DNA from: Merluccius polli
Lineage: Eukaryota; Chordata; Actinopteri; Gadiformes; Merlucciidae
DNA: 64,000 nucleotides
NCBI GenBank assembly: GCA_030340625.1
Contig: JAOPHQ010003127.1
Coordinates: 1,262,501 to 1,326,500 of the forward strand
Direction: 5' to 3'
Positions 54,948 through 64,000 of this stretch are shown here, piece after piece. Within the stretch, counting starts at the first letter, position 1; each line of letters opens with the position of its first letter. The notes beneath the pieces were generated by a model, which was not told where the DNA came from, searched no databases, and saw nothing but the letters and a program-made list of their open reading frames with translations. The position numbers were made by a program, and so were the translations under genes.

Positions 54948-55058
54948 TATTGGCCTGACAGATTTTCTGTTTCCAGCAGCGCAAAACGACGACAAAAGGC
55001 TAGACCCCCGGGCTGCAAATTAAATTTGCTGCCGCTAGGGGTGTCTCGATTTCTAGGC
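54948..55058. mobile_element. 3' end fragment of the 9-bp-TSD MITE family
   Basis: This matches the right third of the 525-bp MITE (CTGTTTCCAGCA, AAATTTGCTGCCGCTAGGG, ending TTCTAGGCTA) but is more diverged. It lies directly outside the right end of the ISL2EU element. No left half is seen at the other end. Confidence 0.75.
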
Positions 55059-55808
55059 TAGCTCATAAGTCATAGCACGCTATCATATGATATATTTTTG
55101 TCATTCTATGTTAATGTTTGTGCAAGTGATGATGATGATGATGAATTATAATGGTTGGGTTAGTGTAAAAAATATGAAGCCAAACACCAGACCGGACCAC
55201 CGTACCGAATTTGACTCTTAACTCAACGACACCGTGCTCCACTAAAGAAGGAGAAGAGAGGCACATCAGGTTTTTATTTCCTATCAACATCAACAAAACA
55301 TCATATAATGTTCATCAGGTTGTCATACTGCTGATTACTAACACAATACTGTGGCAGGGTTTGTCCGGCCACACGCCACCTAAGTGGCTTTTCTTGGGGC
55401 CCTCCGACACAGGAAGATGTTGTTCAAGGTGTTTATTGGAGATTAAGGCAGGATGTTATACGCCGAGCTGATGGTACAACATGTCATGACGGTGCTCCTC
55501 CTCGAGTGTGTGTGTTGATAGCTGGTTTATCCTGGGTGCCATGATTGCTCATGCACCACAGGTGTGCAGCCCCACCCAGCCAGAGTCCAATCAGTCTGAC
55601 TCAGGCCAGGTGAGGCTGTAAACCAGCCATCAACAACACACACTCCACATAAACCCTTCACAAATACAAGTTGGATCTGGGATACTTTTTTATTTGTCTT
55701 TTCATGACAAATGCCGGTTCGCATCAAATCAAACCGGGTTAGGCTCGTGGACCGGAAAACCGGGAATCGACCCAACCTTCAGCCCCTAATCATGTCTTTT
55801 TCTGTCAG
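55059..55808. other. No gene recognised; possible LTR-type debris
   Basis: A GAT trinucleotide run lies at 55128-55143. The segment 55510-55680 contains an imperfect inverted pair (GTGTGTGTTGATAGCTGGTT and AACCAGCCATCAACAACACA). No gene is supported. Confidence 0.45.
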
Positions 55809-55945
55809 ATGCCTGTGAACTCACACTGGACCCAAACACAGCCTACAAATGTCACTCTTTTTCTGAGGACCACAGGAAGGTTAAGTGGGTTGGAGAGGAT
55901 CAGTCGTATCCTGATCACCCAGAGAGATTTGACTCCCAGCACCAG
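55809..55945 (+). pseudogene. PRY-domain exon fragment (fish TRIM/NLR B30.2-type)
   Basis: After an AG acceptor at 55807-55808 the open frame contains ACELTLDPNTAYKCHSF, SEDHRKVKWVGEDQSYP and DHPERFDSQ. These are the hallmark blocks of the PRY half of a B30.2 domain as found in fish NLR and TRIM (finTRIM-like) proteins. B30.2 domains bind ligands in innate immunity. The exon is cut after HQ by a Harbinger element. The sequence past that element continues briefly in frame but shows no recognisable SPRY, so this is a gene fragment. Confidence 0.85.
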
Positions 55946-58255
55946 GGGCCTCATTTATAAAGGTCTACTCTGCGCACGAAAATGTTGCGGAAACAGGGAT
56001 GAAATGTGCGTACGCATCTTTCATCGCCAACATCATGATTTATAGAAAAAAACCTTGCGGAAAAGAGTACGCAGTTCTACGCATCCTTTCACCCTGGAGT
56101 AAAGCTCCCGCAAAGTTTTTCAAACAGTGAACTCCGGAGAGGACCACAGGAAGAAGGTGGCGGTAATGCACTATATGTGTTTGCAAACCGCCAATAACGC
56201 CAAAAGAAGAAGAAGATGCTGTAACCCCCGGAGCTCATTGCGGACCCAACGCACATTGCGCACCACATGAGTTATTTATTCATTTATATATTTATTTTAT
56301 GAAAAGCACCCATTATGAAATATGAATTAACGCAAAATTATGTTCAACACACTACAGCCCTTTCAAATCGCAATCCTCAGCCAGACCAACTGTATCACTT
56401 AAACATTTAAATAATGAGCTTGATAAATAAGCCACAAAATAGACTTGCGTTGGTCTACTTCATTTAGAAGCACTTCGATCTCCGAATCCGAAAAATGCCT
56501 TCTTTTTAAAAGGTGCATCCATTTTTCCGTCTAATGATTGGTCAGAAAAGGCTCCTTCCTACTTATAAATATTAAGTGATTAATTAGCATTGACCTTTTA
56601 AGGACTATTAAGGGATGGACTTGGGAGGAGCAGAGCGCTCGTGCATGCACGCCAAATTAGACGCACGTTGGTATTCATAACGAGAAGAGTGCGTACAGGT
56701 GTGCGCAGCAAGGTTTTATAAATCGGAATGTTTTTGTGCGTATGAAGGTTGCATACGCAAAAAAAAAAAGGCGTTCCACGCTCACGGTCAGATGTATGAA
56801 ACGTGAAATGACTGTGGAAATGTGCGGTGCCTCACGTTGTTGCGGATTAATAATAAACATATGTATCAGAAGCTACACATAGCTACACAAGGAGTAGAAA
56901 TAAATGTACAAGTTGTAGTAACTGCACCTCAACACATGATGGCGGCAAACAATATACTGGAGGCGGCGCTTAACGCTAGCCATTGTGCGTCATGGAGGCC
57001 ACGCCTCCTGCCCAGTGACTACCGGCGGAAGTCGCCGGCTCAAGTCAGAACCCCCCAGGCAGCGCATAGGAAGGAAGCAAAGCGACTGAGGATGCAACGC
57101 TTGGGGTTCTCCACGCGGCGTGATATACATATAATACTTCTCCTTCTGGTTCATAGTTAAATAACTTAAACCTAAACAAATAAAGTGAGTTATAAGCGTT
57201 CCTGTTGTCGGCAGCCTTCTTCCCCGGGACACAAACCCCACAACGTCAACTTCATGGCTGGCGTACGCACGTTTCTACAGCTATTGTTCCTTTGGCGACA
57301 CTTAGAGGTGACGCTGGGAAATTCGCTCGGAATTTGCTCAAAAACAGCGCCACCTAGTGGTCTTCCAAGTGTGCGGCATGAAAGTGACGCATAGTAAGTG
57401 GTGGGCAGAAACCCTCCGCTTCACCTCCACCTTCACATCCGACCACTTCTTCACCTGTGTGTGCGTGCTGCTCGGACCCCACGGCATTTACAGCCTCACA
57501 CACACTCTCCCACTCATTTCCTTCCTCTTCATATTGATCCCTGCTGACGGGACCAGAGAGAATCTCCCTCCGCGGCTCCACGTCATCACCACAATCTCCA
57601 ACTCGGACTCTGTGAAATGTCTTTTCTTTCCTTTGTTCATGCTTGTGTTACACCCATAGTGCAAGCTGACTCAAGGGTTGGCATATTTTAGAAAAGATGT
57701 TATTCTGAAAGAATCAATTAAACAAAAAGACAAGTGAGTCGGCTGGTCTTCAGCGGCTTTAGGCTACTGGTCCCGGTTAACTGCCGACTGAAGAACGCAG
57801 CGCAGCCCACCGTTTATATAGCCGCGGGTGGTCTCGTGCCTTTAATACTTAATAATAATAATAATGCTTAAAATTGAATGGGGGGTGTCTGTAAAAATGC
57901 CAAATAAAGTCCATACATATAAAATAACACATGTAAGTAAGTGGCAATAATATATAAATATCCTCTGTGCCACACTTGCTTGTTTTATCTGATCGGATAG
58001 AGGTGAATCTCAGGTCCAGGGTCTATTTACATAGATTTGCATATTTAAATGAGGGCGTGGACAGGGAGGAGTTTGCCACATCTGCACGTGCGCTCAGTTC
58101 CACGTTGATCGGGATGTACAAAAGAAACGCGCTCGGATCCATGCGTACGCACACTTTCATACATCTGAATTTATTTGTGCGTACGACATTTTCGGGGTTT
58201 TGGCGTACGCCAAAATCCACGCAAGAATCCACGCAAGTCTTCGTACATGAGGCCC
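55946..58255. mobile_element. PIF/Harbinger element 2, inserted in the PRY exon
   Basis: The ends are GGGCCTCATTTATAAA and the inverse of GGGCCTCATGTACGAA. CAG lies on both sides (55943-55945, 58256-58258) as a 3-bp duplication. Subterminal GCGTACGCA motifs recur at both ends. A Myb/SANT-like gene remnant is inside on the minus strand. No transposase was recognised. An internal block at 56640-56830 with the same subterminal motifs suggests a second related element nested inside. Confidence 0.85.
57372..57640 (-). pseudogene. Harbinger Myb/SANT-like protein remnant
   Basis: From 57640 the minus strand reads MNKGKKRHFTESELEIVV. It then shifts frame to NEWESVCEAVNAVGSEQ, and again to a KKWSDVKVEVKRRVSAH-type ending (57440-57400). 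These are the helices of the Myb_DNA-bind_5 family that accompanies Harbinger transposases. At least two frameshifts are present. Little else of the protein is visible. Confidence 0.75.
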
Positions 58256-58477
58256 CAGGTCTGGTCCTGGTTCCTCAGTGTCTCTGTGTGGGTTGTAGTT
58301 TATGATCATCATTACACCGCCAAAAATCGCGAGCACAAATGACGTAATATATAATAAGGTAATATGTATATAATATATATTATATAATCAGTTACTATAA
58401 CCAATGACCAATGGTTTAGTATGTTTTAAGCTTTGGTAAACCAGCCAAAAACTATCCAAAGTAGGAATAGGAAATCT

Positions 58478-58795
58478 ATCTATATTGTATTGATAGCCTA
58501 TTGTTTATGATCGCTTCTATATTGTATTGATAGCCTATTGTTTATAATCGGTTCTATATTGTATCGATTACCTATTGTTTATGATCGGTTCTATATTGTA
58601 TTGATTACCTATTGTTTATGATTGGTTCTATATTGTATTGATTACCTATTGTTTATGATTGGTTCTATATTGTATTGATTACCTATTGTTTATGATCACT
58701 TCTATATTGTATTGATTACCTATTGTTTATGATCGCTTCTATATTGTATCGATTACCTATTGTTTATGACCGCTTCTATATTGTATTGATTACCC
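58478..58795. repeat. 37-bp minisatellite, unrelated to the 9-13 kb array
   Basis: The unit is TCTATATTGTATTGAT followed by TACCTATTGTTTATGATCGGT, 37 bp in total and about 8-9 copies. GATAGCC/GATTACC variants mark the left and right copies. The sequence is unlike the satellite at 9-13 kb despite the same period. Confidence 0.9.
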
Positions 58796-59567
58796 CCACG
58801 TGGCAGGTCGCGTGAGCCTATCAGAGAAATGAATATTTATGAGCAGCTACAACCTTTTCCTTTATCAAATCTATTTATATATTTTTAACCATAAAAGGAA
58901 GTCACTTTTAAGATCTTCCATAGAGTTAATTAAGGTTTTCAGGTTTTACAAAGATTTAATTTCTAATTTGAAATGTATTTTAAGTATTGATTGATGTTAA
59001 ATCAAAAAATTCAATTTGGACTACAATATGTTTGATATTTTGGACAACATTTTTGTACTGAAGGTTTATCAGTTTTTATTTTGATAAGCCTAACATGGAA
59101 ACTGATTTAAAGCAGATTAATATTATATTCATAAATGTGGTCTATGCGAAAAGCTAATGATGTTCATGTTGTGAAGGACTTTAAAATGAATATTGATTCC
59201 TTGTGTTGTGTTGGGAACAACACGGCAGCACATGTTCAGTTATTAAAGATATGTGCACACCTGTTTATGATTTGTAATGTCTTCTTTTTTTCTGTTGTAT
59301 TTGTTCATAAAGCATAATGGTAATAAACAAGTCAGTGGATCCAACTGAATGTTGTCCTGTGTTGGATGATCCTTCCCGTTTGTTCAGTCTAAATCCTCCA
59401 AGCTGAGCAGATGTTTCTCCAGAGCTCAGCTCTCTGTTGGTTATCCTAGCAGCACACCTGGATGTCCTTCCAGCCCCTTGGATCCCAGCAGGTCTCTATG
59501 GTGTCCTGCCCCCTGACGTTGGCCCAGTCTTCAGTCTCTCGACTCACTGGTGTGTACTACTGAAAAC
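58796..59567. other. No gene recognised
   Basis: This is AT-rich sequence without a supported gene, element ends or repeats. Confidence 0.5.
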
Positions 59568-59614
59568 CTATCAAATACACTACTGAATACCTCTCACATA
59601 TACTACTGAATACC
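59568..59614. repeat. 23-bp minisatellite, left remnant
   Basis: Two to three units of ACTACTGAATACCTCTCACATAT-like sequence lie here, separated from the main array (60631-60970) by the fold-back element. Confidence 0.85.
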
Positions 59615-60630
59615 TATGGGGGTATTATTGAGACAATATTATTTGTGTGTGCGTATCTCAATCTGTGTGTGTGTAATACGATTTGTGTGTATTCACATTT
59701 GTGTGTATTCACATTTGTGTGTGCGTAATAAGATTTGTCTGTCTGTATTCACATTTGTGTGTGTGTAAAAAAATCTGTGTGTCTGTATTCACATTTGTGT
59801 GTTTGTGATAAGATTTGTGTGTCTGTATTCACATTTGTGTGTGTGTGTAAAAAAATGCGTACTGAGATCTGTAAATGCCTGTCGTCAGTTATAACTCAGG
59901 CGGGAGCTCTGATTGGCCGTCTTTTTACACGTGGATTTTGGCACACTTCTGCCGTGCAGATCTGCAAATGCGATCCGTGTGTAAAAACGATTTGTCTGTA
60001 ACTTCACGCAATACATTCTACACACCACTAGTCTGGCCGGTTGTCGGAAACTTCGAACAACTCATGGGCTTTACAATGCGTTTATTTATGAGGAAAACAA
60101 ACGTTAACTTACCCATGAGTTGTTTGAAGTTTCCGACGACCGGCCAGTGTCATTAACGGCAGCCATCTTACCCATGACAATGACACGCTTAACATCACTG
60201 GGTGCTACGCGCCGACTAGTGGTGTGTAGACTGTATTGCGTGAAGTTACAGACAAATCGTTTTTACACACGGATCGCATTTGCAGATCTGCACGGCAGAA
60301 GTGTGCCAAAATCCACGTGTAAAAAGACGGCCAATCAGAGCTCCCGCCTGAGTTATAACTGGTGACAGACATTTACAGATCTCAGTACGCATTTTTTTAC
60401 ACACACACACAAATGTGAATACAGACACACAAATCTTATCACAAACACACAAATGTGAATACAGACACAGATTTTCTTACACACACACAAATGTGAATAT
60501 AGACAGACAAATCTTATTACGCACACACAAATGTGAATACACACAAATGTGAATACACACAAATCTTATTACACACACACAGATTGAGATACGCACACAC
60601 AAATAATATTGTCTCAATAATACCCCCATA
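59615..60630. mobile_element. 1-kb fold-back element with TG-rich arms
   Basis: The ends are TATGGGGGTATTATTGAGAC and its exact inverse. ACC lies on each side (59612-59614, 60631-60633), a possible 3-bp duplication. The arms of about 400 bp are inverted copies, including TG-rich tandem motifs (GTATTCACATTTGTGTGT). The loop region contains an independent palindrome (60033-60147) with ends CTGGCCGG and CCGGCCAG. Two short open frames in the arms are only simple-repeat translations. Confidence 0.88.
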
Positions 60631-60970
60631 ACCTCTCACATATACTACTGAATACCTCTCTCATATATACTACTGAATACCTCTCACATATACTACTGAA
60701 TACTCTCACATATACTACTGAATACCTCTCACATATACTACTGAATACCTCTCACATATACTACTGAATACCTCACACATATACTACTGAATACCTCTCA
60801 CATATACTACTGAATACCTCTCACATATACTACTGAATACCTCTCGCATATACTACTGAATACCTCTCACATATACTAAATACCTCTCGCATATACTACT
60901 GAATACCTCTCTCATATATACTACCGAATACCTCACATATACTACTGAATACCGCTCACATATACTACTG
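60631..60970. repeat. 23-bp minisatellite, main array
   Basis: CTCTCACATATACTACTGAATAC and close variants (CTCGCATAT, CTCTCATATATAC) are repeated about 14 times. Confidence 0.92.
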
Positions 60971-60972
60971 AA

Positions 60973-61342
60973 ATGTAAAACGAAGCATTGAGAACTTTGT
61001 AAGTGTACAGACAGTTTATTAAAAAGAAAGTTTAGAAAACAAGCGGGCGCCATCTTTGGAAAACAGTCACGACCAGTCGAGCGACGAACGCCGTGCAACG
61101 TAATGAGCCGGAAGAGGCGTACACATGAGATGTCAATGAATCAGAAGGTGTGCAATCTAGTAGAAGGTGTGCGAAGTGCGTGTGCATAAGGAAGAGAAGA
61201 AAATGGTTTGTGTTTGTGCTTTTCCCGGCTTTTCCAAAGATGGCGCCCGCTTGTTTTCGTGAAGGCACTGGCTTTCTAAACTTTCTTTTTAATAAACTGT
61301 CTGTACACTTACAAAGTTCTCAATGCTTCGTTTTACATGTAG
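60973..61342. mobile_element. Inverted-repeat element, ~90-bp arms
   Basis: 60973-61052 (TGTAAAACGAAGCATTGAG to the GGGCGCCATCTTTGG block) is repeated inverted at 61222-61342. The right arm has a 13-base insertion near GTGAAGGCACTGG. The 170-bp centre includes ATGGTTTGTGTTTGTGCTTTTCCCGG, vaguely like a THAP start but too short to call. Target duplications were not identified. Confidence 0.7.
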
Positions 61343-61489
61343 GGACCCTCATTATGCTACCGTGGAAGTGTGGTGCGATTTTGAGCCTTGTTAGTGGTAT
61401 AGAATTGCGATTTATTTTACATGAATAACTTTGGTTCCATTCGACTAGAATGAAAACTGATCCCAGAGAACGGTCCAACTCGGTGGACA

Positions 61490-61532
61490 TGTGTTATGAT
61501 CATATGGTCTCATTTTGCGCCGGAATTGTCCT
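61490..61532 (-). mobile_element. Terminus of a TTAA-type (Kolobok-like) element
   Basis: On the minus strand it reads AGGACAATTCCGGCGCAAAA. Its first 13 bases equal the left end of the fold-back element at 1677. The expected TTAA beyond it is missing because another inverted-repeat element begins there. Confidence 0.6.
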
Positions 61533-62925
61533 GTGCGTTCACACCAAAAGCGCACAAAGAGGAAAATGATCCCGGAAGTCATTCATTGTGTATTGGGCGC
61601 CAGGCGGACAAAGAGGGAAAAGAGGAATAGGCGGACTCGGGTGGACTAGGCGACTTAGGAGGATAAAAAAAAGTTAAAAATCCTCCAACTTTATGTAAAT
61701 GAGCTATGACGCGACTAGGAGGGAAAGGTGGAAAATCCATGATAGCCAATGGGGATGTCTCGTTCTGCCGTCATCCCTCGGTCAGATCTGTCCCAGAAAA
61801 CAACCCGCGTAACTTAGTTCCTACCAAACATTCGTTCCAAGATGTCGCTGGAAATGCTGATCGCCGCCGTAGCAGAACACCTCTATGATGTCCTCTATGA
61901 TTTGACAACATTACATTTGGCAAAATCGGTGTTTATTTGGGATGATCATTTCCGTAAATAAGATTGGGGAGTAACCCGACGAGGTGTCCATTAACAGAAA
62001 TGAATGGACGACGCGGAGGCGTTCGCGTCGGACGGTTGCTTCCGCGAAGTACCATGGTCACTTACGAAAGAATGAAATAAAATATGTATGTTGAAATCGT
62101 GAGGTTTTTTTTATTTTTACAAGTCAAGCAGACTATAGAGCGTAACAGTGACCGCCCCTTTTTAACAGCTCCGGTGCCGGAAGTAAATTTCCCATGCATT
62201 TATCTCGTCCACTTTTCGTATAATCCTTATAAAAAGAGTATTAAGCCTTTAACCAAGCCAATCGTTCGTTATGGTAGTCGTGACCATATTATGTTTGATT
62301 CGGGATGAGTAGTTCCTCACTCGGTCAACAAAATAATGTACCTTTGCCTTTTCTGCCGTTTTCCAAATTATTTTTATGCCCGAATCAAACATAATATGGT
62401 CACGACTACCATAACGAAGTATTGGCTTGGTTAAAGGCTTAATACTCTTTTTATAAGGATTCTACGAAAAGTGGACGAGATAAATGCATGGGAAATTTAC
62501 TTCCGGCACCGGAGCTGTTAAAAAAGGGGCGGTCACTGTTACGCTCTATTTAATATCTCCCGTATGCAGGCGTTGCCAAGCAACGTGGCCATAGCGTCTT
62601 CATAGCGTCAACGTCTTGTGTAAAAGATGGTGTAAATAAACACTTTTTAACCTACACTCTCCAGCCAATCGGAGTAATTCTGTTTTTAATGACTTTATCA
62701 AGTAACTTTCCATCAAGTAACTTTCCGTGATCAACGATGTCGGTAAATGGGCTGTGCTACAGCAGTAGTTGCGTGGTGGTGTTTAGCGCGTGTGGCGCGC
62801 TGGCCCTTTAAATTAAAAAAAAAGCAAGAACGAACATTCTGAAGGGGGGCAAAAGCGACAAAAGCGACTTAGGTGGAGTGGACAAGGTGGATTCCTCTTT
62901 GTGCGCTTTTGGTGTGAACGCACAG
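61531..62925. mobile_element. 1.4-kb DNA element with 34-bp identical inverted ends
   Basis: Left CTGTGCGTTCACACCAAAAG and the right end are identical in inverted orientation for 34 bp. No clear target duplication is visible, so I cannot name the superfamily. A second fold-back element is nested inside (62136-62548). No transposase ORF is present. Confidence 0.78.
62136..62548. mobile_element. Nested fold-back element, ~170-bp arms
   Basis: The arms 62136-62306 and 62380-62548 begin TAGAGCGTAACAGTGACC and mirror each other with a few mismatches. The loop is about 73 bp (62307-62379). It lies within the larger inverted-end element. Confidence 0.88.
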
Positions 62926-63235
62926 TGGCTTCAAGGCCACATTATACAACCTCACCCAAGCCCTCCAAAAGGCAAGGAAATCCCCCCACCCCCCTCATTA
63001 CAAACAACAAACCCTGAGAAGGAACACAGGGGGATGCCTCCTCCCAGGATGCATGAGGCTGCTTGCGTCCTGGCCGTGCATGTTATCGAAAAAATAATCC
63101 ACATTTTCGATAACATGCACGGCCATGAGGCAAGCAGCCTTATCACCGGTCTAAAAATGAATGCGCTGAACGAAACGTTAATAATTGTAACTTGGACTGG
63201 ACTCGGATGGGACTACGTTTAGAAACTTTAAGCTT
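62926..63235. repeat. Flanking region with an 85-bp hairpin
   Basis: At 63056-63140, AGGCTGCTTGC plus TGGCCGTGCATGTTATCG is followed after a short AT-rich loop by its inverse. The arms are about 36 bp with very few mismatches. No coding sequence is supported. Confidence 0.8.
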
Positions 63236-63445
63236 CCCCGTTGCCATTTCATTACGGTCGTCTCTATTTACCGGACTAATAAGGTAACGTTGCCAGGTCA
63301 TTACTAAGATTGTCTCTATTTAATGGAGTAATAAGGTAACGTTGCCATGTTGTTACTAAGATCGTCTCTATTTACTGGAGTAATAAGGTAACGTTGCCAG
63401 GTCGTTACTAAGATTGTCTCTATTTAATGGAGTAATACGGTAACG
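63236..63445. repeat. 52-bp tandem repeat, about 4 copies
   Basis: The unit is AAGGTAACGTTGCCAGGTC followed by ATTACTAAGATTGTCTC and TATTTAATGGAGTAAT. The first copy is the most diverged. Confidence 0.88.
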
Positions 63446-64000
63446 TCCGCATTCCATATAAATCTCATGTTAACTGACATTAGGCATTAATCAGACCCAG
63501 GCATTAGTCAGATCCATATATTTCTCCGGTCATTTGCCGTTTGTTTACAGGCACACACAACGTAGTGCGAGCTAAAAGTTGTAATTTTGAGACAGAATTA
63601 CCTCAAAATATGAATCAACCCCCTTTATATTTTAATTGATTCGTAAGTGGCCATGGTATAAGCAGGATAATCCACGATGCACTTTATGGAGGCAAACCCC
63701 GGTTTTTAGCCTCCGCATTGTGCATTATTTTTCGCACACCTCGTCGTGGATTATCCCTTACTTAACATCACCCACACTCTGGGTTCCCATTTCAATGACA
63801 ATTCAAAAAGGTTTGCCGTTTATTGCAATATTTAATTCACATATATGCCAAGATATTTATTTTTTACTAAAACAAACTTACTTACTTTCAAAAGCATTTA
63901 GAAGTAATTGTAGTGGTATTGTAGGCTGTCTAGAGATGGAAATTGTCAGTTTCCCATAGTTCGTCATAAATCAAGTACAGTGCAGATTTCAGTCATTCTC
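63446..64000. repeat. No gene recognised; inverted pair at 63662-63758
   Basis: GGATAATCCACGA at 63664 and TCGTGGATTATCC at 63744 form an inverted pair with partially complementary sequence between them, perhaps a small MITE. The remainder is AT-rich with no supported gene. Confidence 0.5.

Noticed and set aside
57967..58305. 112-codon open frame ending past the Harbinger 2 right terminus
   Set aside because: It crosses the element boundary into host DNA, has no domain, and overlaps subterminal repeats.
59735..60562. Cys/Val-rich open frames (repeated SHLCVC peptides) on both strands
   Set aside because: They come from TG/CA-rich tandem repeats in the arms of a fold-back element, read symmetrically on both strands.
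61208..61260. Short MVCVCAFPG peptide resembling a THAP start
   Set aside because: Too short, with no downstream Cys/His or W/P pattern, and it lies in an inverted-repeat element.

Overview
This looks like teleost fish DNA, because nearly every recognisable block is a fish-type transposable element: Tc1, PIF/Harbinger, ISL2EU, hAT and TTAA-type MITEs, 5S-derived SINE3, L1/Tx1-like and L2-like LINEs, BEL/Pao and an endogenous retrovirus. Spliced vertebrate-type genes and two tandem arrays with 37-bp units fit this. It has the character of a gene-poor, repeat-dense stretch in which elements have landed inside one another. I saw no tRNA, functional rRNA, CRISPR array or bacterial-type operon. 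Family names rest on protein motifs and termini recalled from knowledge; no database was searched.

Layout. 1-9.3 kb: a 69-bp tandem array, a TTAA-flanked fold-back element interrupted by a 525-bp MITE, and a minus-strand SAMD3-like gene (exons 6080 to 3381, frameshifted) with possible upstream exons and a YY1/ETS-type promoter near 8.56 kb. A SINE3 lies between them. 9.3-13.3 kb: a 37-bp satellite split by a nearly intact Tc1 transposon and a 5'-truncated LINE. 14.6-15.9 kb: L2-like LINE debris and an LTR scrap. 15.9-25.6 kb: a PIF/Harbinger element whose transposase gene is split by a full-length L1-like LINE, which is itself split by a hAT MITE. 25.6-30.4 kb: a hAT MITE and a decayed endogenous retrovirus carrying a SINE3 and a 34-bp minisatellite.

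31.8-54.9 kb: my reading is that this is a single ISL2EU-type transposon blown up to about 23 kb by later insertions. Its left end carries a THAP/HTH transposase gene on the plus strand and its right end a SWIM-YqaJ exonuclease-like gene on the minus strand. Matching inverted termini sit beside TA dinucleotides. A MITE splits the THAP domain, a very young BEL/Pao retrotransposon lies between the two genes, and two nearly identical L2-like LINEs in tandem occupy an intron of the YqaJ gene. Those LINEs in turn carry a TTAA element and a hAT element.

55.8-64 kb: one host immune exon (PRY domain of a TRIM/NLR-B30.2 gene) is cut by a second Harbinger element. After it come a 37-bp minisatellite, a 1-kb fold-back element inside a 23-bp minisatellite, further inverted-repeat elements, and a 52-bp tandem repeat. 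The insertion order can be read from target-site duplications, and in several places from an uninterrupted paralogous copy within the window.
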